From an uncultured Chloroflexus sp. (GTDB lineage Bacteria; Chloroflexota; Chloroflexia; Chloroflexales; Chloroflexaceae): 64,000 bases of DNA. A program made the position numbers and the translations under genes. Under the pieces are notes generated by a model. The model ran no database searches and was not told the DNA's origin. It saw only the letters and a list, made by a program, of their open reading frames with translations. The DNA lies in assembly GCF_937129525.1 (NCBI RefSeq), contig NZ_CAKZNK010000067.1, positions 62,001 through 126,000 on the forward strand. The letters are read 5' to 3'. Position 1 is the stretch's first letter. Each line of letters begins with the position of its first letter. This document shows, one piece after another, positions 8,728 to 18,759 of the stretch.

Positions 8728-9765
8728 CTACTCAAGATAATCGCGTAGATGCTGACCAACCTCAGGGCTGCGCAGACGGCGCAGCGCCTCAGCTTCGATC
8801 TGACGAGCGCGCTCGCGGGTCATCCCAAGGACACGGCCAACCTCTTCGAGGGTACGGCGACGCCCATCGATCAGGCCGTAACGCAGATCGATGATGCGGC
8901 GCTCACGGTCGTTAAGCTGATCGAGCGCAGCGCTGAGATCACGGCGCAAGAGCTTTTGCGCGGCAATCTCGCCCGGCGTTGGCAGATCGTCATCGGTCAG
9001 AAAATCGCCGAGCGTATGTTCGCCTTCATCGCCGACCGGTGTTTCGAGCGAGACGGGACGACGGGCGGCTTCAAGCACGCGCTGAATGCGCTCAACCGGT
9101 TGACCGAGGGCCATCGCAATTTCTTCAGCCGTTGGCTGTCGCTCGAGCGACTGCGCCAACCGGTCAGCAATGCGTTTGACCTGACCAACCGATTCGCTCA
9201 TATGCACTGGCAGTCGAATTGTTCGGCCCTGCTCGGCAATAGCGCGAGTAACTGCCTGGCGGATCCACCAGGTTGCGTAGGTGCTGAAGCGATTACCTTT
9301 GTGGTAATCAAACTTTTCAACTGCCCGCATCAGGCCGATATTACCTTCCTGGATCAGATCGAGCAGAGAGAGGCCACGACCGACATACTTCTTGGCGATA
9401 CTCACCACCAGACGCAGATTTGCCTGGATCAAGTGGCGACGCGCCTCCTCGCCCTGCTGCACTGCTTTCAACAGCTCACACCGCTCGCGTGGCGTCAGAT
9501 TGGTTTCAGTGGCCAAGCGCTCTTCGGCGGCATTGCCGCGTTCGATCCGTTCGGCCAATTCGACTTCTTCGGCGGCAGTAAGTAACGAAACGCGACCAAT
9601 TTCTTGCAGATAATGCTGAACGGCATCGAGCGCCGGCTCAACCCGCTCAACCTCGCTGAGATCGGGAGGGAGCAACTCTTCTTCGTGCCCGAAATGGTCA
9701 TCGTGCTCACGCGCAGCGAGAGACACTTCTTCAAGGTTCCAATTTGCAGGTCGACGCTTGAGCAT
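8728..9765 (-). CDS. rpoD: Principal RNA polymerase sigma-70 factor
   Basis: 345 residues with complete regions 1.2 to 4. Region 1.2 reads [12 protein letters not shown]. Region 2 contains the [12 protein letters not shown] core and [16 protein letters not shown] for -10 recognition and melting. Region 4 ends in a helix-turn-helix with [20 protein letters not shown]. Region 1.1 is essentially absent, as in many compact group 1 and group 2 factors, so a SigA-like role is likely but a group 2 role is possible. AGGAG lies nine bases before the ATG. The upstream region has a near-consensus promoter overlapped by a palindrome, described separately. Confidence 0.93.
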   Translation of the reverse strand: MLKRRPANWNLEEVSLAAREHDDHFGHEEELLPPDLSEVERVEPALDAVQHYLQEIGRVSLLTAAEEVELAERIERGNAAEERLATETNLTPRERCELLKAVQQGEEARRHLIQANLRLVVSIAKKYVGRGLSLLDLIQEGNIGLMRAVEKFDYHKGNRFSTYATWWIRQAVTRAIAEQGRTIRLPVHMSESVGQVKRIADRLAQSLERQPTAEEIAMALGQPVERIQRVLEAARRPVSLETPVGDEGEHTLGDFLTDDDLPTPGEIAAQKLLRRDLSAALDQLNDRERRIIDLRYGLIDGRRRTLEEVGRVLGMTRERARQIEAEALRRLRSPEVGQHLRDYLE

Positions 9766-9912
9766 TGGCGGGCACTCCTGCTAACTACATAGCAATGACA
9801 AGACAAAGCGCACAAGTCCTCCACTATTGCGGAGATGCCATCAGAGGCGCCCAGCACGTAACGAAACGGGGTAACGTGTGAGGTCGAAACCGTCGAGGAA
9901 GTGACGGCTTTC

Positions 9913-9933
9913 GCTGTTATCTCTGATAACAGC
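9913..9933. promoter_or_regulatory. Perfect inverted repeat at the rpoD transcription start
   Basis: GCTGTTATC-TCT-GATAACAGC has nine-base arms with a 3-nt spacer. It starts about seven bases downstream of the rpoD -10 hexamer, covering roughly +1 to +21. Another GATAAC half-site (9952-9957) lies inside the promoter spacer. The placement suits a repressor operator; a 5' RNA hairpin is the alternative. Confidence 0.6.
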
Positions 9934-9940
9934 AAATGTA

Positions 9941-9969
9941 AGTATACGAGTGATAACGCAATTTGTCAA
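9941..9969 (-). promoter_or_regulatory. rpoD promoter
   Basis: Read on the minus strand: TTGACA (9964-9969), a 17-bp spacer, then TATACT (9941-9946). This is nearly perfect sigma-70 consensus. It gives a leader of about 170 nt before the rpoD ATG at 9765. Confidence 0.75.
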
Positions 9970-10009
9970 GCACTTTGCACACGATTTGTTCACATCCTCT
10001 TATCAGCTA

Positions 10010-10927
10010 TTAGCCCAATTCACTCACTCGAAGGGCCACTTCAGCAGCAACCCTGGTATTGTTTCGCAGCAAAGCGATGTTGGTCTCGATACTTTCACCG
10101 CTCGTTTCTTCAGCCATCGCCGCCAGCAAGAAGGGAGTGACCGCCGGACCGCGCACCCCTTCCGCCTCTGCCCGGGCCAATGCGCGCGCAATCGCCATTT
10201 CAACCGTCTCGCGTTCGAGCGCACTGCGCTCAGGAGGCGGCACGCAGAGCAGCATGCCACCCGGAGCGGCGAAACCGCGATAACGACGCTGGATCCGCCA
10301 CATACGCGCCGCCGTGAGCGCGTCGGTGGCGACTGCCGATACCGGCAAGCCACTGTGCGGCGTGTAGAAGGCGGGAAACTCGTCGGTTTGGAAGCCAACC
10401 ACCGGCACACCCTGCGTTTCGAGATACTCAAGTGTCGCCGGTAAATCCAGGATCGCCTTGGCGCCGGCGCAGACAACCAGCACGCCGGTGCGGCCCAGTT
10501 CAGTCAAATCGGCACTCACATCCCAGCTATGGATGGCACCGCGATGAACGCCACCGATCCCGCCGGTCGCGAAGACCTCGATTCCAGCCGCCGCAGCCAG
10601 GGCCATCGTCGCGGCCACTGTGGTCGCGCCATCAGCCCGATCAACGATGGCCGCGCCAATATCGCGACGACTCAGCTTGCGAACCCGCTCAGCGCCGGTA
10701 GCCAACCGTTCCAGCTCATTCCCGTTGAGTCCGATGATGGGCACACCTTCGATCAGACCGATTGTTGCCGGCACGGCCCCAACTGCGCGCACCTCTGCTT
10801 CAAGACCTTCAGCAACGGCCAGATTTTGGGGGTAGGGCAAGCCATGGCTGATCAACGTGCTTTCGAGCGCCACAACGGCCCGACCCTCTTCGAGTGCGGT
10901 TGCCACTTCTTCAGCCAGACGAAGCAT
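10010..10927 (-). CDS. psuG: Pseudouridine-5'-phosphate glycosidase
   Basis: 305 residues matching the PsuG/YeiN family end to end: the N-terminal VALESTLISHGLPYPQN, the central ATGGIGGVHRG, and the downstream DLPATLEYLETQGVPVVGF and NPxGMLL-type regions. The enzyme cleaves the C-C glycosidic bond of pseudouridine 5'-phosphate to uracil and ribose 5-phosphate, using a Schiff-base Lys, in pseudouridine salvage. No pseudouridine kinase (PsuK) is fused or adjacent. The ATG has an excellent AGGAGG seven bases upstream, and TATACT is visible about 27 bases before that. It lies 58 bp after the DUF58 gene on the same strand. Confidence 0.93.
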   Translation of the reverse strand: MLRLAEEVATALEEGRAVVALESTLISHGLPYPQNLAVAEGLEAEVRAVGAVPATIGLIEGVPIIGLNGNELERLATGAERVRKLSRRDIGAAIVDRADGATTVAATMALAAAAGIEVFATGGIGGVHRGAIHSWDVSADLTELGRTGVLVVCAGAKAILDLPATLEYLETQGVPVVGFQTDEFPAFYTPHSGLPVSAVATDALTAARMWRIQRRYRGFAAPGGMLLCVPPPERSALERETVEMAIARALARAEAEGVRGPAVTPFLLAAMAEETSGESIETNIALLRNNTRVAAEVALRVSELG

Positions 10928-10985
10928 GAGTTTACCTCCTGCAAACAGGTGCTGCGCCAGTATAAACGATGGGCGGCAGCGTTTT

Positions 10986-12152
10986 TCACATAACCGGTAC
11001 GATCACACCGTTGCGGTCGATGCGGTAGGCGCCGATACCATAGCTGCGGGTATGAACCAGATCGGTAGGGCCGGGATCGGTCAGCGCTACAGCAACGCGC
11101 AGATGACCGCGAGCCAGATGAACCAGACTGGTCAACCGGCGTTCATCAATCGCGTTCATGATTACCACGAGCGTACCACCCCAGGCCAGCGCCAGCTCAG
11201 CAGTGATTACATCGGCCAGCAGATCGCCTTCAGCGACCGGTTCAATCCGTCCGAGCTGCGCTAAGATCGCGCGGAGCTGATCCAGACCGGTTGCCGGCGG
11301 CAACGATACCATTGGCGCCGCAGTGAGGGGATCGTAGCCGTTGCTACGTAACCCAACTGCCTGCCGCTGGTTGATCAACGCCGTTGCTAGCGAGGCGGCG
11401 GCAATAATCGCTCGTTCACGATCGTCACGGGCGAAACGACCCCGATAGGCGGTTTCGCTCATTTCAAGCGCAATCAGCGTCTCGCGCCCAATCGCTGGCG
11501 CGAGTTCGCGCACCTGCAACGCACCGAGACGGGCGCTCGTTTTCCAGTCGATCCGGCGAGGTGGATCACCTGATCGATAAGGGCGAACCCCAACCTTCTG
11601 GGCCGGATCATCGAACAGGCTGAACCGTCGCTCTTGACTGAATGATAACCCTGCCGGCAGATTGAGAAATGGCAGCGGCAGGATAGGCGGGGAGATAATC
11701 AACGGTATTTGCTGCTGTTCAGTGATCTGCACTTCAGCCCGATCGAGCACCGAGCCGATCACGATCCGCAGCGGGCCGAGCCAGTAGAGGCCTCGTTGTC
11801 GCCCTTGCACCGCGTAACGCAGGGTGTGTGGCTGACCGCGCTTGAGGCTGATCACCCAACGCTTGCGCGCCGCGTGGCTCAGCGCAGGCGGAATATCTTC
11901 CGAGACGATCACATATGGCAGCGGCATACGCCCCTGATAGGTAATGGTAATCACTACTTCACCCGATTCGTTGGGCGCAAGCACTGCCGGAGTCTGCCGC
12001 TGCCATTCGATCTGGCGGCGCGCGATCTGTGGCCCAAACCACGCAACGAGCTGAATACCGATCAGAACGTACAAGGCCAGACCAAGCGCCGGATGCGGAG
12101 CGAAGATCTGCCAGATCAGGGCGATGATAGTGGCCAGGCGCAGGAAGCTCAT
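10986..12152 (-). CDS. DUF58 domain protein (membrane-anchored, vWA-like)
   Basis: From the chosen ATG two hydrophobic segments span residues about 5-40. An all-beta region follows, then the DUF58 signature VGVRPYRSGDPPRRIDWKTS, and a C-terminal vWA-like Rossmann fold. DUF58 proteins usually sit beside MoxR AAA+ ATPases and transglutaminase-like proteins and are thought to help assemble or fold membrane complexes; neither partner is present here. The track extends to 12248, but that overlaps the end of mccB. The ATG at 12152 lies 7 bp past the mccB stop with AGGTGG just upstream, so the shorter form is preferred and translational coupling is likely. Confidence 0.85.
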   Translation of the reverse strand: MSFLRLATIIALIWQIFAPHPALGLALYVLIGIQLVAWFGPQIARRQIEWQRQTPAVLAPNESGEVVITITYQGRMPLPYVIVSEDIPPALSHAARKRWVISLKRGQPHTLRYAVQGRQRGLYWLGPLRIVIGSVLDRAEVQITEQQQIPLIISPPILPLPFLNLPAGLSFSQERRFSLFDDPAQKVGVRPYRSGDPPRRIDWKTSARLGALQVRELAPAIGRETLIALEMSETAYRGRFARDDRERAIIAAASLATALINQRQAVGLRSNGYDPLTAAPMVSLPPATGLDQLRAILAQLGRIEPVAEGDLLADVITAELALAWGGTLVVIMNAIDERRLTSLVHLARGHLRVAVALTDPGPTDLVHTRSYGIGAYRIDRNGVIVPVM

Positions 12153-12159
12153 TGCCCAC

Positions 12160-13767
12160 CTACATACGAAAGACGCCGAAGCGGGTTGGTTGAACCGGCG
12201 CTTCGGCAGCGGCGGCCAGACCGAGCGCCAGCACGCGCCGGGTCTCAACCGGGTCGATCACGCCGTCATCCCACAAACGGGCACTGGCATAGTATGGATG
12301 ACCCTCCTGTTCGTATTTGGCCAGTATCGGCGCCATAAAGCGCTCTTGCTCTTCGGGTGACATATCCTGACCGCGAGCGCGTAAATTATCGCGCCGAACA
12401 GTGAGCAGAACGTTTGCCGCTTGCGTTCCACCCATCACACTGATGCGGGCATTGGGCCACATCCAGAGCTGGCGCGGTTGATAGGCGCGCCCACACATGC
12501 CATAATTGCCGGCGCCGAAGCTCCCACCAATGATGACCGTAAACTTCGGCACATTTGCGCAACTTACCGCAGTCACCAGCTTGGCGCCATCTTTGGCAAT
12601 CCCGCCATTCTCGTACTGTTTGCCAACCATGAATCCGGTAATGTTCTGCAAGAAGACGAGCGGGATATTACGAGCGCAGCACAACTCGATGAAGTGCGCG
12701 CCTTTAAGGGCACTTTCGCTAAACAGGATACCATTGTTGGCGAGAATGCCAACCGGAAAGCCTTCAATGTGCGCAAACCCGCAGACGAGCGTGGTGCCAT
12801 AGCGCGCTTTGAACTCGTGCAGCCGACTCCCATCAACAATCCGGGCAATGATTTCGCGCACATCGTAACTCTGGCGAACATCGCGCGGGAGGATACCATA
12901 GATCTCACGCGGATCGTAGCGCGGCGGTTCAGGATCGCGCAGTTCCCATTGAGCGCGCTGACGTGGCCCTAGATTCGCAACGATGTCGCGGACAATCGCC
13001 AGAGCTTCGCGGTCATCGTTGGCGAAGTAGTCGGCCACGCCAGAGATACGGGTATGGACATCGGCGCCGCCCAATTCTTCAGCGGTCACCTCTTCGCCGG
13101 TGGCGGCTTTGACCAATGGAGGCCCGCCGAGGAAGATGGTGCCGTTGCCTTTGACAATCACCACTTCATCGCTCATTGCCGGCACGTAGGCGCCTCCGGC
13201 GGTACAACTACCCATCACGCAGGCAATCTGTGGAATGCCTTCAGCAGACATCTGCGCCTGATTGTAAAAAATCCGGCCAAAGTGGTCGCGATCGGGAAAG
13301 ACTTCGCTTTGCAGGGGCAGGTACGCTCCGCCGCTATCAACCAGGTAGATGCAAGGCAACCGATTTTCGCGCGCAATCTCTTGCGCGCGCAGGTGTTTTT
13401 TGACCGTGAGCGGGAAGTACGTGCCACCTTTCACAGTGGCGTCGTTGGCAATGATCATTACCGGTCGTCCGGCAACGCGCCCGATACCACAGACGATACC
13501 GGCAGCGGGCACCTCTTCGTCGTAGACATTGTAGGCAGCGAGAGCGCCGATTTCGAGAAACGCGCTGTCAGGGTCGATGAGCGTGTCGATCCGGTCGCGC
13601 ACAAACAACTTGCCCCGCTCTTCGTGACGACGACGCTGCTCAGCGCCGCCACCCTGCCGGATGACGGCCAGTCGTTCGCGAAGGTCGGCGGTCAGCGCCT
13701 GATGATACGCAAAATTGGCTTGAAAATCGGGATTGCTGGTTTGAACGTGGGAATGAATAATCGACAT
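12160..13767 (-). CDS. mccB: Methylcrotonyl-CoA carboxylase-type carboxyltransferase, beta subunit
   Basis: 535 residues forming the two crotonase-like carboxyltransferase domains. The region [20 protein letters not shown] and the oxyanion glycines around [15 protein letters not shown] and [16 protein letters not shown] are typical of MCC beta rather than propionyl-CoA carboxylase beta. MCC carboxylates 3-methylcrotonyl-CoA with biotin-bound CO2 in leucine breakdown; a geranyl-CoA or related acyl-CoA substrate is possible. The biotin carboxylase/BCCP alpha subunit and isovaleryl-CoA dehydrogenase are not next to it; an acyl-CoA dehydrogenase lies at 42.5 kb. It starts 15 bp after uvrC and is probably co-transcribed with it. 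Confidence 0.88.
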   Translation of the reverse strand: MSIIHSHVQTSNPDFQANFAYHQALTADLRERLAVIRQGGGAEQRRRHEERGKLFVRDRIDTLIDPDSAFLEIGALAAYNVYDEEVPAAGIVCGIGRVAGRPVMIIANDATVKGGTYFPLTVKKHLRAQEIARENRLPCIYLVDSGGAYLPLQSEVFPDRDHFGRIFYNQAQMSAEGIPQIACVMGSCTAGGAYVPAMSDEVVIVKGNGTIFLGGPPLVKAATGEEVTAEELGGADVHTRISGVADYFANDDREALAIVRDIVANLGPRQRAQWELRDPEPPRYDPREIYGILPRDVRQSYDVREIIARIVDGSRLHEFKARYGTTLVCGFAHIEGFPVGILANNGILFSESALKGAHFIELCCARNIPLVFLQNITGFMVGKQYENGGIAKDGAKLVTAVSCANVPKFTVIIGGSFGAGNYGMCGRAYQPRQLWMWPNARISVMGGTQAANVLLTVRRDNLRARGQDMSPEEQERFMAPILAKYEQEGHPYYASARLWDDGVIDPVETRRVLALGLAAAAEAPVQPTRFGVFRM

Positions 13768-13782
13768 AGCTGTCTCCGGTGG

Positions 13783-15747
13783 CTAGAGCAGACTCTTCAA
13801 CTCTTCGGCAGCTTTGCGGGTCATACCGGGCACGGCGGCAATTTCGTCGATACTGGCCTGTCGAATCCCATCCAGCGAACCAAAGGCCTTAAGCAGCGCC
13901 CGCTTCCGCTTGGGACCAATCCCCGGTATCTCTTCGAGGGGCGAGCGCAACGCAGCCTTATTGCGCAATTTCCGATGGTAGGCGATAGCGAAGCGGTGAG
14001 CCTCTTCGTCGATCCGCTGCACCAGCGCCAGAGCTTTGCTATCACGGGCCAGCACGAGCGGCGGTTGACCGACACGCACCAGATCGAAACGATTGCGATC
14101 CGGCCCTTTGGCAACGCCAACTACCGGAATCTGGGCAAAACCCAACTCCTGGAGAGCAGCCTGGGCCGCAGCAACTTGCGCCACGCCGCCATCGACCAGC
14201 AACAGATCGGGGAGATCAGCCCACCGTTCGAGCGCCTGCCGCTCAGCCGAAGCAGGTTCGGCAGTTGTCGACTCATGCTCCCCTTCAATCTCGACCGCAG
14301 CCGCGCCAGGTTGCGCCTCACCGAGCGCTTCGGCAGCGCGGCGGAAGCGCCGGCTGATCACTTCACGCAACGAGGCGACATCATTCGCGCCACTGACGGT
14401 TTTGATCTTGAAGCGACGATAGTGCGCGGGGCGCGGCTCACCATGCTCAAACACGACCATGCTGGCAACTGATTGCTGGCCTTGCGTATTCGAGACATCG
14501 TAACACTCGATCCGGCGCGGCAAGGCCGCCAGTTCCAGCAGATCGCGCAACTCGCTCAGCGCAGCCACAGCGCGCTGTTCGGAATTGAGCCACTGCTCGC
14601 GAATCTCGCGTAGCTTTTGGCGGGCATTGGCAGCCGCCATCTCTACCAGTTGCTTCTTCTCGCCGCGTCGCGGCACGGTGATCTCGACCCGATGACCGCT
14701 CTTCTGCTGCAACCACGAAGCGATGATCATCGGCTCTTCGACATGATCGGCCAGCAACAGATTGGGCGGGATGCTAGGAGCATTCTGGTAGAACTGAGTA
14801 AGGAACGAAGTGAGTAGAGCCTCATCGCTCTCATCTTCAGTTCCTTGCAGAGTAAACGGTTCGGCGTTGATCAGTTTGCCGCCGCGAATGAAGAGCACCT
14901 GCACCACAGCGCTGCCATCTTCGCGGGCGAAGGCAATGACATCTTGATCAGCGTCAACCGTGCGCAACACCTGTTGCCGTTCAGAAATCTTTTCGATGGC
15001 TTGAATCCGGTCACGCAGGTAAGCGGCACGCTCAAATTCAAGTCGCTCGGCAGCTTCCTCCATTTGCGCGCGCAATTCACGCGCGATTTGATCACTCTTG
15101 CCTTCGAGGAACCGACATACGGCATCGATGGCCTGCCGATAGGCTTCCTTTGTCACCAAACCCGGCACACACGGCCCCAAACAACGGCGCATCTGGTAGT
15201 AGAGACAGGGCTTGCCGAGCTTGCGATGGCGGTTGAACTTGTCATCTTTGCATTCGTATGGCGGACGGAAGGCGAACAGGCGGTTGAGAATGTCGAGGGC
15301 CTGGTAGACGGAACCGGCGCTGGCATAGGGGCCAAAGTAGCGGGCGCCATCCTGAAGCACCTGACGGGTAGCAAAGACGCGCGGCCAGTCTTCGTTGACG
15401 GTCACTTTGATATAGGGATAGGTCTTATCGTCTTTGAGCAAAATATTATATGGTGGTCGATGCTGCTTAATCAGGTTCATTTCCAGCAGCAGCGCCTCTA
15501 ATTCGCTCTGGGTGACGATAATCTCAAAATCGGCGATATGGCTGACCAGCCGGCGGGTCTTGCCGTTCAGACTGCGCGGAGAACCGAAATAGGACCGCAT
15601 ACGGTCGCGCAGCCGCTTGCTCTTGCCAACGTAGAGCAGGCGACCATTGGCGTCTTTCCAAAGATAGACACCCGGCTGTTCGGGCACTAAGCGAAGCCGC
15701 TCGAGAAAAGCGGCATGATCACGCACAGCGGTATAACTCAGATCCAT
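13783..15747 (-). CDS. uvrC: Excinuclease ABC subunit C
   Basis: 654 residues, normal for UvrC. The N-terminal GIY-YIG nuclease (GVYLWKDANGRLLYVGKSKR) makes the 3' incision. A Cys-rich patch (about residues 161-192) follows, as in other UvrC proteins. The UVR motif (MEEAAERLEFERAAYLRDRI) binds UvrB. The C-terminal RNase H-like domain (YDVSNTQG, LLLVDGG) makes the 5' incision, and a helix-hairpin-helix pair (IPGIGPKRKRALL, VPGMTRKAAEEL) binds DNA. It works in nucleotide excision repair with UvrA and UvrB, which are not in the window. A TATACT hexamer is only nine bases before the ATG, and a second promoter lies further upstream. Confidence 0.97.
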   Translation of the reverse strand: MDLSYTAVRDHAAFLERLRLVPEQPGVYLWKDANGRLLYVGKSKRLRDRMRSYFGSPRSLNGKTRRLVSHIADFEIIVTQSELEALLLEMNLIKQHRPPYNILLKDDKTYPYIKVTVNEDWPRVFATRQVLQDGARYFGPYASAGSVYQALDILNRLFAFRPPYECKDDKFNRHRKLGKPCLYYQMRRCLGPCVPGLVTKEAYRQAIDAVCRFLEGKSDQIARELRAQMEEAAERLEFERAAYLRDRIQAIEKISERQQVLRTVDADQDVIAFAREDGSAVVQVLFIRGGKLINAEPFTLQGTEDESDEALLTSFLTQFYQNAPSIPPNLLLADHVEEPMIIASWLQQKSGHRVEITVPRRGEKKQLVEMAAANARQKLREIREQWLNSEQRAVAALSELRDLLELAALPRRIECYDVSNTQGQQSVASMVVFEHGEPRPAHYRRFKIKTVSGANDVASLREVISRRFRRAAEALGEAQPGAAAVEIEGEHESTTAEPASAERQALERWADLPDLLLVDGGVAQVAAAQAALQELGFAQIPVVGVAKGPDRNRFDLVRVGQPPLVLARDSKALALVQRIDEEAHRFAIAYHRKLRNKAALRSPLEEIPGIGPKRKRALLKAFGSLDGIRQASIDEIAAVPGMTRKAAEELKSLL

Positions 15748-15784
15748 ACGAATTAGTATAACATCCTTGCGAATCTATTCAGGT

Positions 15785-15812
15785 ATTATTCATTTTAATG
15801 ATATATTGTCAA
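15785..15812 (-). promoter_or_regulatory. Candidate uvrC promoter
   Basis: On the minus strand: TTGACA (15807-15812), a 16-bp spacer, AATAAT (15785-15790). It is in an AT-rich patch upstream of uvrC. The proximal TATACT at 15755-15760 has no good -35 and may be a second, weaker start. Confidence 0.5.
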
Positions 15813-16000
15813 CAGCGAGGGGGAGCAATGGCGCAGGATGGGTGGCACGAACGATTGAACCTGTCCTGCGCAAATTATTCTCAGGAACGGAATGCGGATG
15901 CTGACGTAACTATCCCCTCTTCTCGCGCATCGATACCGATGAGATACCGCTGATCAATCGGCGAAACCAGATCAAGAAACTCCATAAGGAATACGTTCAT

Positions 16001-16933
16001 ATGGCAACAACGATCCCTTCATCTCAGACAACAACGAAACGGCAGCCACGCCTGCGCTATTCGCCGCGCTGGATCGGCGCGGGGCTGGCAGGGAGTATTT
16101 TAGTCGGTCTCGCCAGCGTATATGGCGGACCAGTGGTCGTCGCAGCACTGGCGGGTGCGGGAGCGGTTGGAGCCGGATATGCCCTGGCGGTCGAACCGCG
16201 CCGGTTGCATTTACAAGCGTATACCCTGCATGTAGCCAATCTACCTGAAGGACTGAATGGTTTGACGATTGGCCAGTTGAGTGACCTGCATCTCGGTCAT
16301 CGCTACAGTTTTGTAAATGCCCAACGCGCGATCGATCATCTGCTGGCAGCGCAGCCCGATCTGATTGCGCTCACTGGCGATCTGGTGCAGACCCGCTCAG
16401 CCATTGCCCGACTGCCAGAGGTGCTGAAACGGTTGCATGCGCCGCTTGGCGTCTACGCCGTGCCGGGCAATCACGACTACTGGGAGGGAATGCCCCACAT
16501 TGCTGCCATACTGCGCGAACACGGCATTCACCTGCTGATCAACCGCCACCGGTTGATCGAACGTAACGGCGCGCGCCTGCTGATCGCCGGAGTCGATGAC
16601 CATTGGGACGGCCAACCCGATCTGAACCTGGCGCTCGGTGGCGCACCAGCGCATGACTTCCGCTTGCTGCTGGCCCATTGTCCCGACATCGCCGACGAAG
16701 CAGCGGCGGCTGGCTTCCAACTGCAACTCTCAGGTCACACTCACGGCGGCCACGTGCGCATGCCCGGATTGGGACCGTTGTGTCTGCCACGTCACGGCTG
16801 GCGTTACGATATGGGTCACTTCCGTGTTGGCGCGATGCATCTGTTTGTCAGCCGAGGCGCAGGAGGTCTGCCGCTCCGGCTCGGCTGCCCGCCCGAAGTC
16901 AGTTTGCTCCGGTTACGTGGCGGCGACGGTTAA
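16001..16933 (+). CDS. Membrane-anchored metallophosphoesterase (YkuE-like)
   Basis: A short cytoplasmic tail and a hydrophobic region (about residues 25-62) precede a calcineurin-type domain. The full metal-site series is present: SDLHLGH, LTGDLV, VPGNHDYW, LAHCPD and SGHTHGGH. Such proteins hydrolyse phosphomonoesters or diesters with a dinuclear metal centre; YkuE relatives act outside the membrane. AAGGA lies ten bases before the ATG. The 3' end overlaps the convergent membrane-protein gene by 35 bp. The substrate is not inferable from context. Confidence 0.88.
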   Translation: MATTIPSSQTTTKRQPRLRYSPRWIGAGLAGSILVGLASVYGGPVVVAALAGAGAVGAGYALAVEPRRLHLQAYTLHVANLPEGLNGLTIGQLSDLHLGHRYSFVNAQRAIDHLLAAQPDLIALTGDLVQTRSAIARLPEVLKRLHAPLGVYAVPGNHDYWEGMPHIAAILREHGIHLLINRHRLIERNGARLLIAGVDDHWDGQPDLNLALGGAPAHDFRLLLAHCPDIADEAAAAGFQLQLSGHTHGGHVRMPGLGPLCLPRHGWRYDMGHFRVGAMHLFVSRGAGGLPLRLGCPPEVSLLRLRGGDG

Positions 16934-17786
16934 ACTGACGACGAACGAAACGCCACATGGCTCGCACCCGACGATCGCACCACAAGAGCAGCAAGCCAAT
17001 TGCCATCAGTGGAATGGCCGGCCAGAGATCGAACAGGGCAGTGCCGTGGCGAAACGCCGGTAGATTGGCGACCAGCCAGACGCAGAGCGCGCCTGCGTAA
17101 CCAAACAGACCGGCTTTGATACCGACCATCAACGCTAGCGTCAGCAGGGCAAGCGGCCATCTGGCCGGATGTTCAGGAATATGACCAAACAAGAGCGGCA
17201 CGATCAGAAGAGCCACTCCTGATATAGCCAGCGCAATTGCTATCCATCGGCGCAGACCGGTCGGTTGCTCGAATTCCAGTTCTTTACGGTAGGGCGGCGG
17301 CGATGGTGGGAGCAACTCGATCAGATTGACCGGCGGGGCAAAATCATAGCGTTGAGCCTGCCACGCCAACACCAGCCCGGATTGTTCAGCATGGGCAGCC
17401 AGCTCAGCAAGTTCGGGCAACTCAGTCAAAGGCGGCGGTAGCGCCGGTAGATCAGATGGCGCTGCCGGCAAATGCACTGCCATTGCTGCGGGCACGGTAA
17501 ACCGCCGCTGAATGTAGATCGAGCAGAGGATACCATACACCTGTCGGCCCCGGTAGGGATCGACGAGCATCGCATCGCGTAGCGTCAGAGAGCCAAGCGC
17601 GCGTTGAATCCACGCCGTCAATAACTCATCAAGCAGGGCATGTCCGTCGGGATCAAGATTCGCATCAAAGTCGCCAGCGCGCAGACTGGCGCGGATCGCT
17701 TCCGGCGATTGAGTGCGGATTATCTCGATAACGCGCGCCCGATCGTAGCTGACGATAGCAGGTTGAATCATAGCTTTCGTCGCCAT
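16899..17786 (-). CDS. Hypothetical protein with C-terminal transmembrane region
   Basis: Not recognised. Residues 1-190 are soluble and partly helical, with a Pro-rich middle. Four hydrophobic segments follow (about 195-290), and a basic tail ends the protein. It is the last gene of a probable argS-HAD-this operon and overlaps the convergent metallophosphoesterase by 35 bp. The track begins at a GTG (17804) without a ribosome site; ATG codons at 17786 and 17771 are alternatives. I cannot assign a role. Confidence 0.65.
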   Translation of the reverse strand: MATKAMIQPAIVSYDRARVIEIIRTQSPEAIRASLRAGDFDANLDPDGHALLDELLTAWIQRALGSLTLRDAMLVDPYRGRQVYGILCSIYIQRRFTVPAAMAVHLPAAPSDLPALPPPLTELPELAELAAHAEQSGLVLAWQAQRYDFAPPVNLIELLPPSPPPYRKELEFEQPTGLRRWIAIALAISGVALLIVPLLFGHIPEHPARWPLALLTLALMVGIKAGLFGYAGALCVWLVANLPAFRHGTALFDLWPAIPLMAIGLLLLWCDRRVRAMWRFVRRQFNRRRHVTGAN

Positions 17787-17874
17787 ACACTGCTGCAATG
17801 ACACAAGAAGACAACCATTGTCAGCGGCTATCCAACCTGATCCTGACCGGACAATCGGTGATCACCCAGCGTCA

Positions 17875-18669
17875 TCAGGTGCTTCGCCAGCGGGCTAGCA
17901 GATCGGGCAGATCGGCAACAACCAGATCAGGCTGGATCGGACTGGTTACCACTTCTTCGGCAGTCGTCACACCGGTCAACACCAGTGCCGAGGGCATGCC
18001 GGCGGCAATTGCGCCGGCGATGTCGGTATCGAGTCGATCGCCGACGACCAGCGTTTGCGCCGGCGTCGCCCCCAGCATAGCCGCGCCGATCAGAAACATA
18101 GCCGGAGCCGGCTTACCGATCACCAGCGGCGTTACGTCAGTAGCGGCACTCAACGCCGCAGCTATCGCGCCAGCGCCGGGGATTAAACCCTCTTCACTGG
18201 GAAAGGTGCGGTCGGGGTTGGTCGAAATGAAGCGAGCGCCACGCCGAATGTGCAACGTCGCCTGCTTCAGTCGCTCATAAGTCAGGGTAAAATCGGCCCC
18301 CTGCACTACCAGCTCCGGCGCCTGATCATCTTCGACGAAATAACCATCGGCGAAGAGCGCCTCGCGCAAACCTCGCATCCCGACCACAAAGACGCGCGTA
18401 CCAGGCGAATAGTGATCGCGCAGGTAACGAGCAGTAGCCTGAGCTGAAGTGATGACCCGATCAGCCGGCAAAACGATGCCCATTGCGGACAGTTTGGCCT
18501 CGTACTGTTGCGGTGTCATCGACGCATTGTTTGTTGCGCAGGCGAAGGCAATCTGACGCTCGGTTAGAAAACTGAACAGATCGGTCACACCGGGAAGCCG
18601 CGCCTGACCCCGGTAAAGCACGCCGTCCATGTCAAACAGCACTGCGCGGATCGTTTTAAGTGCGAGCAT
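17875..18669 (-). CDS. HAD-superfamily phosphatase, NagD type
   Basis: All four HAD motifs are visible: I VLFDMDGVLYRG with the nucleophile Asp, II FACATNNAS, III IGKPAPAMF with the Lys, and IV VGDRLDTDI. The C2-type cap between II and III fits NagD/p-nitrophenylphosphatase or phosphoglycolate-phosphatase-like enzymes that dephosphorylate small sugar phosphates or nucleotides. The track begins at a TTG (18681), but GAGGA falls between that codon and the ATG at 18669, so the ATG is the better start. It lies 90 bp after argS on the same strand. Confidence 0.9.
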   Translation of the reverse strand: MLALKTIRAVLFDMDGVLYRGQARLPGVTDLFSFLTERQIAFACATNNASMTPQQYEAKLSAMGIVLPADRVITSAQATARYLRDHYSPGTRVFVVGMRGLREALFADGYFVEDDQAPELVVQGADFTLTYERLKQATLHIRRGARFISTNPDRTFPSEEGLIPGAGAIAAALSAATDVTPLVIGKPAPAMFLIGAAMLGATPAQTLVVGDRLDTDIAGAIAAGMPSALVLTGVTTAEEVVTSPIQPDLVVADLPDLLARWRST

Positions 18670-18759
18670 GGCAATCCTCAATCATCGCGCCCAACCTCAG
18701 GATACAGCGAAACCTGCACCCGTAAACAGCCTCCACCACGCCCTGCACCCTGAGATCGC

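Noticed and set aside
8749-9585. 278-aa plus-strand ORF
   Set aside because: Antisense shadow of rpoD.
13054-14472. 472-aa plus-strand ORF
   Set aside because: It runs antisense across mccB and uvrC, both of which are unmistakable; GC-rich codon bias leaves the opposite frame open.
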